From an uncultured Oscillospiraceae bacterium (GTDB taxonomy: Bacteria; Bacillota; Clostridia; Oscillospirales; Oscillospiraceae), in assembly GCA_905234005.1 (NCBI GenBank), contig CAJOFW010000046.1:2404-10518 (forward strand): a stretch of DNA of 8,115 nt, written 5' to 3'. The position numbers and the translations under genes are program-made. Shown here piece after piece: positions 1 to 6,513 of this stretch. The stretch's first letter is position 1, and each line of letters begins with the position of its first letter. The notes under the pieces are model-generated. The model worked only from the letters and a program-made list of their open reading frames with translations, did not search any database and was not told the DNA's origin.

Positions 1-427
1 CGCCGAAGTCCAGCACGTACATCCGCTTATAGGCGCATTCGCGCCGGATGTCGGCGTACGCGGCGGCGGCGACGTTGCCGTTTCCGTCGTCGGTCTCGAG
101 CCGGTCGGGATAGAACCGGACAGTCTTCTCCCACCGCCCGCCGGGGTGCCGCTCGCACAGGCGGCTGTAATCCCGCCGCCCGATGACGCCGGGCGACGCG
201 GCCGTGAGCGCGAAGATCACGACGCCGAGCACCGCGACCCACCGGCTCGCCATCAGAAGCCCGGCCGCCGCCGCGATCACGCCGCCGGCGGTCAGCGCAA
301 GATTCCGTCCGTTTTTCGCCCGGGCACGCACGGCCTCGAAGTACCGTTCGCGATCCATATGCGTGACGTTCACGAACACCGGCTCGTCCGCCGGGACGGA
401 CGGCGCGCCGGACGAATTGTTTTCCAT
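1..427 (-). CDS. YcxB-like two-helix membrane protein, C-terminus cut by window edge
   Basis: The reading frame runs leftward from an ATG at 425-427 and is still open at the window edge, so 142 residues are visible and the C-terminal end is missing. It has a short polar N-terminus with a strand-like segment PVFVNVTHMDRERYF (residues 16-30), then two hydrophobic segments (about 42-60 and 62-82) joined by a very short turn. A soluble part begins KTVRFYPDRLE (101-111) and continues AYADIRRE. This layout, a hairpin of two membrane helices followed by a beta-rich domain starting near 'v.FyxDxl', matches the YcxB-like family, whose function is not established. The start is supported by a modest GGAAAA sequence a few bases upstream and by a good promoter further up. 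An alternative, longer N-terminus would need a rare start codon. The gene lies on the same strand as the flavoprotein gene, about 100 bp downstream of it, but has its own promoter. The family call rests on pattern memory, not on an alignment. Confidence 0.72.
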   Translation of the reverse strand, partial: MENNSSGAPSVPADEPVFVNVTHMDRERYFEAVRARAKNGRNLALTAGGVIAAAAGLLMASRWVAVLGVVIFALTAASPGVIGRRDYSRLCERHPGGRWEKTVRFYPDRLETDDGNGNVAAAAYADIRRECAYKRMYVLDFG

Positions 428-508
428 GGCGTTTTCCGGGCGGCGAATATGCCGCGTTTCCTTTCCCGCCGCGGGGGCGGCGGCTCGTTCGGATTGCAGC
501 TTGTGATT

Positions 509-537
509 ATTTTAGCGGTTTTCGCGCCGCGTGTCAA
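509..537 (-). promoter_or_regulatory. Sigma-A-type promoter of the YcxB-like gene, overlapping the upstream stop codon
   Basis: Reading the minus strand, TTGACA (537-532, perfect -35) is followed by a 17-base spacer and TAAAAT (514-509, five of six matches to TATAAT). The predicted start of transcription is near 502, about 75 bases before the ATG at 427. The TGA inside the -35 hexamer is the stop codon of the flavoprotein gene (536-534), so the promoter begins exactly where that gene ends. The -10 region lies in a short AT-rich stretch within very GC-rich sequence. This argues that the YcxB-like gene is expressed independently of the flavoprotein gene, although read-through is not excluded because I see no convincing terminator between them. 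Confidence 0.66.
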
Positions 538-2252
538 CCCGCATACGCGGCGGCCTCGGTACCGGCGATGAAGCCCTCGTCGTACGCCATCGTCAGCGAC
601 GAGAACACGCCCTCGAGGTAGCTCACGGACAGGTCGCCCGCGAACATGATGCCGCGTGTCGTGTCGCCGCAGGCGTACAGGCCGGGGATCGGCTCGCCGT
701 CCCGCAGGACGCGGGCGTTCTCGTCGATCGTCATGCCGCCGATCGCGTTCTCGTGGAACATTTTCATTTTGACCGCGTAGTACGGGGCCTTCCCGAACGG
801 GATGGGCGGGTGCTTCGGGCGCATGAAATCGGGCATATCCGGCGGCGTCGGGGGCGGGTTTTTCGTGCCCTCGTCGTAAGCCGCGATCTGCGCGGCAAGT
901 CCGGCCGCGTCGACGCCGAGCTTTTCGGCCAGCTCCTCCGGCGTGTCGGCGATCACGACGGCGTTGTCGAGCGCCTCCTCCGCCAGCACCTCGCGCCAGC
1001 GCGCCTGGAATCTGGGCAGATCCATGCCGGGCGACTGCGGCGGCTCCTCCATCGCCTCCCGGATCGCCGTCTCACACATATTGTCGTCGAGTATCTTCCA
1101 CCCGAACCAGCGCGGGTCCTTTGTGAGGGCGCTGATCTCCACGCCCATGGAGCCGTGGAACGGCGTGCCGTCGCTGCCGATCTCGAAGCCGTCGTGACAC
1201 TGGAAGATCGCCATGCTCGCGCACGGGTACGGGTGACGCATCGGCCCGAAGAGGACGACGCGGCGGTTTTTGTAGTCGATGTCCGCGCCGAGGGCGGAGC
1301 ACATCGTGATGCCGTCGCCGGTGCAGCCCGCGCCGGTGAAGATGTGGACAGGCTCCCTGCCCTCGTCCTCGCAGAAGATGGGCTGGAATTTACGCATAAG
1401 CTCCCGGTTGCGTGAGAACGCGCCGGAGGCCACGACGACGGCTTTGCAGCGGATCTCGATCTCGCCGCCGCCGTCCTCGGCCAGCACGCCGCGCACGCCG
1501 CCGGCGTCGTCGGTCAGAAGCTTCACGGCACGGGTCTTCAGAAGCAGCTCGCCGCCGCCCTTCAGGAACTCCTCCTGCAGAAACAGCGCCATCTCGGAGC
1601 CGACCTCGCCGGGGCCGATCATGCGGTCGATGCGCTTGCCCGCGTCGTACCACGCCCCGCGTGGGTGCATCATGACCGCCTCGGGCCCGGGGCCCATGTG
1701 CCCGGTCGTGATCTCGAAGGCGCGTTCGGCGTCGTGCCGGTCGAGGAGCCAGTCGATGTGCTGCTCGTTGGCCTCGAACATCCGGGCCAGCAGCTTCGGG
1801 TCGACGCTGCGGCCGGATTTTTCGTAGAACTCGTCGAACTTCGCCTTGCGGTTGTCGACGTGGCCGAAGCCCTCGCTCTTTTTGCACCAGTGGATGCGGA
1901 AGCCGCCCGCGTACCACGAGCTGCCGCCGACCTCGTGCATTTTCTCGAGCACGATGACGCTTCTGCCGGCGTCCTGCGCCCGGTTCGCCGCGACAAGCCC
2001 GGAGCCGCCGCCGCCGATCACGCACACGTCGCAGGTCTTGACGAGCCTGTCGTGCGGCTCGGGCCGCGGCGCGGGCTTTTCGGGGTTTGTGATGCAGCCG
2101 TTGTGACAGACCTTCACGCACCGTCCGCAGGCGACGCATTTGTCGGGGTCGATCCAGTATTTGGCGTTTTTGAACCGGATCGCGGATTTGGGGCACTCCG
2201 TCCGGCACCTGTGGCACGCGGAGCAGAGCGTCTGGTTGATTACATAAGCCAT
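534..2252 (-). CDS. FAD-dependent oxidoreductase (fumarate reductase/FAD_binding_2 type) with N-terminal double 4Fe-4S ferredoxin domain
   Basis: The product has 572 residues. Residues 1-56 form a dicluster ferredoxin module with two complete CxxCxxCxxxC sets (C10/C13/C16/C20 and C39/C42/C45/C49). After a proline-rich linker comes the FAD-binding fold: the dinucleotide motif VIGGGGSG (78-85), the ribose-binding acid in VLEK (E103), GGSSWYAGGF (109-118), VVVASGAF (272-279), a TGDG motif (311-314), and the C-terminal FAD motif GLYACGD (524-530). This is the architecture of the fumarate reductase/urocanate reductase/ketosteroid dehydrogenase superfamily. The ferredoxin part probably passes electrons to or from FAD. 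There is no signal peptide, so it should be cytoplasmic. The substrate cannot be named: the usual substrate-binding motifs near the C-terminus are altered (see findings). The start at 2252 is chosen because AGGAGG (2265-2260) lies seven bases upstream and the ferredoxin domain begins at once. An in-frame ATG at 2339 would put the promoter inside the coding region. It is transcribed divergently from the SNF2 gene. Confidence 0.88.
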   Translation of the reverse strand: MAYVINQTLCSACHRCRTECPKSAIRFKNAKYWIDPDKCVACGRCVKVCHNGCITNPEKPAPRPEPHDRLVKTCDVCVIGGGGSGLVAANRAQDAGRSVIVLEKMHEVGGSSWYAGGFRIHWCKKSEGFGHVDNRKAKFDEFYEKSGRSVDPKLLARMFEANEQHIDWLLDRHDAERAFEITTGHMGPGPEAVMMHPRGAWYDAGKRIDRMIGPGEVGSEMALFLQEEFLKGGGELLLKTRAVKLLTDDAGGVRGVLAEDGGGEIEIRCKAVVVASGAFSRNRELMRKFQPIFCEDEGREPVHIFTGAGCTGDGITMCSALGADIDYKNRRVVLFGPMRHPYPCASMAIFQCHDGFEIGSDGTPFHGSMGVEISALTKDPRWFGWKILDDNMCETAIREAMEEPPQSPGMDLPRFQARWREVLAEEALDNAVVIADTPEELAEKLGVDAAGLAAQIAAYDEGTKNPPPTPPDMPDFMRPKHPPIPFGKAPYYAVKMKMFHENAIGGMTIDENARVLRDGEPIPGLYACGDTTRGIMFAGDLSVSYLEGVFSSLTMAYDEGFIAGTEAAAYAG

Positions 2253-2259
2253 ACGTTTT

Positions 2260-2265
2260 CCTCCT
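2260..2265 (-). promoter_or_regulatory. Ribosome binding site fixing the flavoprotein start
   Basis: The minus strand reads AGGAGG, seven bases before the ATG at 2252-2250. It selects this start over the in-frame ATG 87 bases upstream at 2339, which has no such site. The first two bases of the site are also the last two bases of the palindrome at 2264-2277. Confidence 0.8.
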
Positions 2266-2277
2266 GTAAATATACAG
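2264..2277 (-). repeat. 14-bp perfect palindrome (5-bp arms, 4-base centre) in the flavoprotein leader
   Basis: The minus strand reads CTGTA-TATT-TACAG. The arms are perfect inverted repeats, and the right arm shares two bases with the Shine-Dalgarno sequence. The element lies downstream of the predicted transcription start (about 2305) and directly before the ribosome binding site. It could be an operator for a dimeric repressor or a small mRNA hairpin affecting translation start. The sequence shows the symmetry but does not reveal the binding protein. Confidence 0.45.
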
Positions 2278-2311
2278 ACGCCATGATAGTATTTTGTCAT
2301 TCTGTTGTTCC

Positions 2312-2339
2312 ATTGTACCATAGGCGCGGAAAAATTCAA
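2312..2339 (-). promoter_or_regulatory. Extended -10 promoter of the flavoprotein gene
   Basis: On the minus strand, TTGAAT (2339-2334, four of six matches) is followed by a 16-base spacer and TACAAT (2317-2312, five of six). TGG stands directly before the -10, giving the extended TGn element that compensates for a weaker -35. Predicted transcription starts near 2305, leaving a leader of about 50 bases before the ATG. The flanking region is AT-rich compared with the coding sequence. Confidence 0.58.
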
Positions 2340-2414
2340 AGCCCCGCCGCGGATATTTTGGGCGCGTCCTCTCTATTTTTCAAGGGGAACCTGTTTACAA
2401 AACGGTTGAAGTAC

Positions 2415-2443
2415 TTGACATCGCGTCCGGCGCTTAATATATT
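2415..2443 (+). promoter_or_regulatory. Consensus sigma-A promoter of the SNF2 gene
   Basis: TTGACA (2415-2420, perfect) is followed by a 17-base spacer and TATATT (2438-2443, five of six). The -10 region lies in an AT-rich run in otherwise GC-rich DNA. Predicted transcription starts near 2450, giving a leader of about 100 bases. An 8-bp palindrome AAGTACTT (2409-2416) overlaps the front of the -35 box and could be chance or part of an operator. This promoter is divergent from the flavoprotein promoter, with the two core elements about 75 bp apart. Confidence 0.68.
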
Positions 2444-2484
2444 AATAGTCGATTCACAGTCGGTAACAGCGGATATTGGCACAC

Positions 2485-2520
2485 CGCGTGGCTGACACGC
2501 GCAGGCGCGGGTTTACGCGC
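2485..2520 (+). repeat. Two consecutive GC-rich hairpins in the SNF2 leader
   Basis: The first stem is CGCGTG (2485-2490) with CACGCG (2496-2501), a 6-bp perfect stem with a five-base loop. The second is GCGCG (2505-2509) with CGCGC (2516-2520), a 5-bp stem with a six-base loop. They stand about 14 bases before the Shine-Dalgarno sequence. The CG-rich arms could also pair across the two hairpins, giving alternative folds. No run of T follows, so this is not a simple terminator. In GC-rich DNA short stems of this kind also arise by chance. Confidence 0.38.
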
Positions 2521-2534
2521 ATATCGGCACGGAA

Positions 2535-2539
2535 GGAGG
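2535..2539 (+). promoter_or_regulatory. Ribosome binding site deciding the SNF2 start
   Basis: GGAGG lies inside AAGGAGGA. It is one base from an ATG at 2541 and ten bases from a second in-frame ATG at 2550. A one-base spacing does not permit normal initiation, so the ATG at 2550 is preferred even though ten bases is slightly long. Confidence 0.66.
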
Positions 2540-2549
2540 AATGCGGAAC

Positions 2550-5500
2550 ATGGCCGGCGCAGATCAGGAGGACGTCCTTGTACAGATCGTTGAGTGGGAG
2601 GGTTTTTTCACCCCGAACATCATCCGGCGCGGCCGGGAGCTTCTTGAAAAGCACCGCCTGCACGACTTCCGATGCACGGAAACCACCGCCGACGCCTTGA
2701 TCATCACGCCGGCGCAGGCGTATGAGGTATCCGTTCACAGCGCGCCGGACGGCTACGACGACACCTGGGGCGACGCGGTGTTCTCGTGTACCTGCCGCTC
2801 GAAGCAGTCGAAGATGACGTCGGAGCGCGGAAAGCGGTACAACCGCGCCATCTGCCCCCATGAGGCGGCGCTGATGCTGCGCTGGGAGGAGGAGCACGGG
2901 CCGTGGCGGTTCGAGGAGCCGCCGGAGGCGCGGCAAAAGCGGCTGGAGAAGCAGCGCCTGCTGGAGGAGGCCGCCGCACGCAAAAAGGAGGCGGAGCGCC
3001 TTCGCGCCATCCCGGTGGACGCCGCGTCGTTCTTCCCCGGCGGCAACGCCGACGGGACGTTCTTCGACATCAGAAAAGCCGTCCTTCCGCTCAAAACGAA
3101 CGAATACGCCGTTCGGCGGGCGCGGGAGCTTCTCGACGGGGACGCGGTCAGCCTCGGCGCGCTCGCGATCGAATTCGGCACAGACGGCCGGCAGCGCCTG
3201 TCGGCACGCGGCGTCGTCACCGATAACAGGCAGCGGCGGGATGTGCGCCTTGTCGTCGAAAAGGGCGGCATATCGGGCTGTCTGTGCGGATGCAATCCGC
3301 ACGCCCTCTACTACACGGGCTTTTACGACCCGGACTTCTTTCTGCTGTCCGCCGGAAACACGCCGCTGTGTGAGCACACGCTGGCGTATCTGACAAGGCT
3401 GCGGGAATACATCCTTGAGAACGACCCCGGCGACGCGACCGATCGTCCGGGCGACAGCTTCTTCCGGGAAATGGAGACCCTATCCGCCGCGCAGGCGGAG
3501 AAAACCGAGACGGCCGTCCGGAAGAAAAACCGCTGCGTCACACTCGCGCCGCGCATCTCGATGGAGGAGGGCGAGGCGGTGCTCTCGTTCAAGGTCGGGC
3601 TGAGCGGCGGCCGGAGCGCGATCCTGCGCTCGTTCGGCGATTTTCTGAGCGCCGTGGAGGACGAGACGGTCTTCGCCCCGACGAAAACCGTGCGGATCGA
3701 CTTTGCCGCGATGGACTTCGACGAGGACAGCGAACGCTGGCTCATGTTTATCCAGCGCCGCGCAAGCGAGGTGCAGGGCGTCAATTCGCGCCTCCGGCAG
3801 CGGAGCTTTTACACTCCCTCCCTGACCGCCCGCGCCCGTGAGACGCTGACCGGGGCCTCGCTCGACCACTTCTATGACCTCGCCGAGGGCGGCGTATACG
3901 ACTACCGGGACCGGGACAGCGGCGAGGGCAGCATCCTCGTCGCCCACCGATCGCCCCGTGTGACGCTCGCCACCTCGCCCGTCACGGGGGAGGACGGCGG
4001 TCTTATCGGCGTGCTGGTCACGGGCAATATGCCCTCGGTTCTGCGGGGCAGCGCCGGCGGTTACATCTTCAGCCCCGGCAGCCTCAGCCGGATCACCCGG
4101 GAGGAGGAGCGGTTTTTGAAGCCGTTCCGGGCGGCGGCGGACGCGGAGGGCAGCATCCGGTTCCGGGTAGGCCGCGAAAGGCTCGCGGAGTTTTACTATC
4201 GCATCCTGCCCCGGCTCGAGGACAGCCCGTATGTGGAGCTGCAAGACGACTGCGCCGAGGCGGTGACGGCGCTGCTGCCGCCGGAGCCGGCGTTCACGTT
4301 CCGGCTCGACGTCGACGAGGAAAACGGGCGCGTCACCTGTCAGGCGCTCGTATCCTACGGGACGGACGACGCGTCGCCCCTGCCCGCCGAAAAGCGTGAC
4401 AGGCGCCGTGACGCGGCGCAGGAGGCCAGGGTCGAGCAGGCCGTGCGGCGGTACTTTTCCGATTACGATCCCGAACAGCGGATGTTTACAGAGCCGTTTT
4501 CGGAGGACGCGCTGTACAGGCTCCTGACCGACGGCGTCGCGGAGCTGAACCGCTTCGGCACGACCGAGGGCAGCGACGCCTTCCGCCGCAGCGGCCTTCG
4601 CCCCGCGCCGCAGCTTCGCGTCGGCGTGTCGATCGAGAGCGGGCTATTGGACATCTCCGTGCTCTCAAAGGATATGGAGCCGGCGGAGCTTCTGGCCGTG
4701 CTCGAGAGCTACCGGCTGCGCAAAAAATACCACCGCCTTCGCAGCGGGGCGTTCGTCGATCTGACGGACGGCGACCGGTTTGAGGCGCTCGAGACGATGA
4801 TGGACGGCATGGATCTGAACGCCGCCGACGTCATCGGCGCAAGCGCCTCCGTGCCGCTGTACCGGGCGCTGTACCTCGACACCCTGCTCGAGGAGCACGA
4901 CGCCCTCGTATCGAGCCGCGACCGCACCTATCGGGCGCTGGTGAAAAACTTCCGCACGATCCGGGACGCGGACTACGAGCCGCCCGACGCCCAGGCGGAG
5001 GTGCTGCGGCCCTACCAGACCTACGGCTACAAGTGGCTGCGCACGCTCGCGGCGGCGGGCTTCGGCGGCATTCTCGCGGACGAGATGGGCCTCGGCAAGA
5101 CGCTGCAGACGATCGCCCTGCTCGAGTCGCTGCTGGACGCCGGCGAGGGCGGGCTGTGCCTCGTCGTGTGTCCGGCGTCCCTCATCTACAACTGGCAGGC
5201 CGAGTTTGAGCGCTTCGCGCCCGGGCTTGACGTGAACGTCATCGCCGGAACGGCCGTATCCCGGCGCAGACGCGTCCGGGAGGCGGACGGGCGCACGGTT
5301 CTCGTGACAAGCTACGACCTCCTGCGGCAGGACATCGCGTCGTACGGCGAAAAGCGCTTTTCCGTGATGGTGCTCGACGAGGCGCAGTACATCAAAAATC
5401 AGAAGGCCGCGCTGACGAAGGCGGTCAAGGCCGTCCGGGCCGACCGGCGGTTCGCCCTGACCGGCACGCCGATCGAAAACCGGCTCGCGGAGCTTTGGAG

Positions 5501-6383
5501 CATATTCGATTTCCTGATGCCGGGGTTTCTGTACGACCACGCCGAATTCTCGCGGCGGTTCGAGGCGCCGATCACAAAGCGAAAGGACGCGGCGGCCACG
5601 GAGCGGCTCAAACGCATGACCGCGCCGTTCATCCTGCGCCGGCGCAAGGAGGACGTGCTCAAGGATCTGCCCCCGAAGCTCGAGGAGGTGCGCTACACCC
5701 GGTTCGAGGACGCGCAGCGCAGGGTGTACGACGGACAGGTCGTCCGCATGAAAAAGCTTCTGACGGACGGCGGCGGCACGGGGCAGGACAAAATGCAGAT
5801 TTTCGCGGAGCTTACCCGCATCCGGCAGATCTGCTGCGACCCGTCGCTGCTGTTTGAGGACTACGACGGCGGCAGCGCCAAGCGTGAGGCGTGCCTTGAG
5901 CTGATCGAGAGCGCCATCGTCGGCGGACACCGGCTTTTGCTGTTTTCGCAGTTTACGTCCATGCTCGCCCTGCTCGAGGAGGATCTGCGCCGCGAAAACA
6001 TCCCGTATTACAAGCTCACCGGCGGAACGCCGAAGGAGCAGCGCGCCCGGCTCGTGCGGGATTTCAACGAGGGCGATACGCCCGTATTTCTGATCTCCCT
6101 GAAGGCCGGCGGCACCGGCCTCAACCTGACCGGCGCGGACGTGGTCATCCACTACGACCCGTGGTGGAACGTCGCCGCCCAGAACCAGGCCACCGACCGC
6201 GCCCACCGCATCGGCCAGGAAAAGCAGGTCACGGTCTACCGCATGATCGTGAAGGACACGATCGAGGAGCGCATTCTGGCCCTGCAGGAGGCAAAGCGCG
6301 ATCTCGCCGACGCGATCCTCAGCGGCGAGAGCACATCCATCACCGCCATGTCGAACGAGGAGCTTCTCGCGCTGCTGTCCTGA
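2550..6383 (+). CDS. SNF2-family DEAD/DEAH-type ATPase with N-terminal SWIM zinc finger(s)
   Basis: The product has 1277 residues. A classical SWIM zinc-binding motif is present (C80-x-C82-x19-C102-x-H104), preceded by an RRGRELL segment typical of such proteins. It is followed by a highly charged helix (about 122-152). A second CxC...CxH set follows (C246-x-C248-x25-C274-x-H276). The middle third, up to about residue 760, resembles the bacterial SNF2-associated domain, ending in LRKKYHRLRSGAFVDL. The ATPase core is complete: LRPYQ (819-823), Walker A DEMGLGKT (844-851), DEAQ box (943-946), LTGTP (970-974), then the second RecA lobe with GGTGLNL (1187-1193) and motif VI ATDRAHRIGQ (1214-1223). 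SNF2 proteins use ATP to translocate on double-stranded DNA and remodel protein-DNA complexes; bacterial members have been linked to transcription recycling and DNA repair, but the role of the SWIM subgroup is not well defined. It is cytoplasmic, with no signal peptide. At about 1280 residues it is long for the family. It has its own promoter and no obvious operon partner. Confidence 0.93.
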   Translation: MAGADQEDVLVQIVEWEGFFTPNIIRRGRELLEKHRLHDFRCTETTADALIITPAQAYEVSVHSAPDGYDDTWGDAVFSCTCRSKQSKMTSERGKRYNRAICPHEAALMLRWEEEHGPWRFEEPPEARQKRLEKQRLLEEAAARKKEAERLRAIPVDAASFFPGGNADGTFFDIRKAVLPLKTNEYAVRRARELLDGDAVSLGALAIEFGTDGRQRLSARGVVTDNRQRRDVRLVVEKGGISGCLCGCNPHALYYTGFYDPDFFLLSAGNTPLCEHTLAYLTRLREYILENDPGDATDRPGDSFFREMETLSAAQAEKTETAVRKKNRCVTLAPRISMEEGEAVLSFKVGLSGGRSAILRSFGDFLSAVEDETVFAPTKTVRIDFAAMDFDEDSERWLMFIQRRASEVQGVNSRLRQRSFYTPSLTARARETLTGASLDHFYDLAEGGVYDYRDRDSGEGSILVAHRSPRVTLATSPVTGEDGGLIGVLVTGNMPSVLRGSAGGYIFSPGSLSRITREEERFLKPFRAAADAEGSIRFRVGRERLAEFYYRILPRLEDSPYVELQDDCAEAVTALLPPEPAFTFRLDVDEENGRVTCQALVSYGTDDASPLPAEKRDRRRDAAQEARVEQAVRRYFSDYDPEQRMFTEPFSEDALYRLLTDGVAELNRFGTTEGSDAFRRSGLRPAPQLRVGVSIESGLLDISVLSKDMEPAELLAVLESYRLRKKYHRLRSGAFVDLTDGDRFEALETMMDGMDLNAADVIGASASVPLYRALYLDTLLEEHDALVSSRDRTYRALVKNFRTIRDADYEPPDAQAEVLRPYQTYGYKWLRTLAAAGFGGILADEMGLGKTLQTIALLESLLDAGEGGLCLVVCPASLIYNWQAEFERFAPGLDVNVIAGTAVSRRRRVREADGRTVLVTSYDLLRQDIASYGEKRFSVMVLDEAQYIKNQKAALTKAVKAVRADRRFALTGTPIENRLAELWSIFDFLMPGFLYDHAEFSRRFEAPITKRKDAAATERLKRMTAPFILRRRKEDVLKDLPPKLEEVRYTRFEDAQRRVYDGQVVRMKKLLTDGGGTGQDKMQIFAELTRIRQICCDPSLLFEDYDGGSAKREACLELIESAIVGGHRLLLFSQFTSMLALLEEDLRRENIPYYKLTGGTPKEQRARLVRDFNEGDTPVFLISLKAGGTGLNLTGADVVIHYDPWWNVAAQNQATDRAHRIGQEKQVTVYRMIVKDTIEERILALQEAKRDLADAILSGESTSITAMSNEELLALLS

Positions 6384-6407
6384 CCGTGCGCGGTATTCAC
6401 GCGGGTC

Positions 6408-6436
6408 TTGACGGAAAATGCAAAATATGCTCTAAT
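6408..6436 (+). promoter_or_regulatory. Extended -10 sigma-A promoter of the diguanylate cyclase gene
   Basis: TTGACG (6408-6413, five of six) is followed by a 17-base spacer and TCTAAT (6431-6436, five of six). TGC stands directly before the -10, giving an extended -10 element. The -35 begins only 24 bases after the SNF2 stop codon. Transcription should start near 6443, with a leader of about 70 AT-rich bases. I see no clear intrinsic terminator for the SNF2 transcript between the stop and this promoter, so some read-through is possible. Confidence 0.66.
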
Positions 6437-6499
6437 TGTATATAGTTGTCTTATTATCGGCTTTTCCACAATTACCATATCGTCAGCTTCCATATCCAC

Positions 6500-6506
6500 A
6501 GGAGGT
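6500..6506 (+). promoter_or_regulatory. Ribosome binding site of the diguanylate cyclase
   Basis: AGGAGGT stands seven bases before the ATG at 6514, a near-perfect site with ideal spacing. It fixes the start of a gene whose frame stays open to the window edge. Confidence 0.82.
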
Positions 6507-6513
6507 TTACGCC

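Noticed and set aside
531..1415. Plus-strand open frame (294 codons) opposite the flavoprotein
   Set aside because: Arg/His/Val-rich product with no motif, antisense to a well-supported FAD enzyme.
2264..2277. LexA (SOS) box reading of the CTGT...ACAG palindrome
   Set aside because: The proteobacterial LexA box has eight bases between CTGT and ACAG and this one has six. Firmicute LexA uses a different GAAC/GTTC-type site.
2253..2339. 29-residue N-terminal extension of the flavoprotein from an ATG at 2339
   Set aside because: No ribosome binding site at 2339. The extension would cover the predicted promoter and the strong Shine-Dalgarno sequence, and the ferredoxin domain begins naturally at the downstream ATG.
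2541..2549. ATG at 2541 as the SNF2 start
   Set aside because: It is only one base from GGAGG, too close for initiation. The in-frame ATG at 2550 fits better.
4665..6206. Long minus-strand open frame (513 codons) opposite the SNF2 ATPase core
   Set aside because: It lies wholly antisense to a gene with complete SNF2 motifs. Its product is rich in Arg, Ala, Val and Leu with no recognisable domain, as expected for GC-rich shadow frames.
6384..6407. Terminator after the SNF2 gene
   Set aside because: Only a 4-bp CGTG/CACG stem with a nine-base loop is present and no T-run follows.
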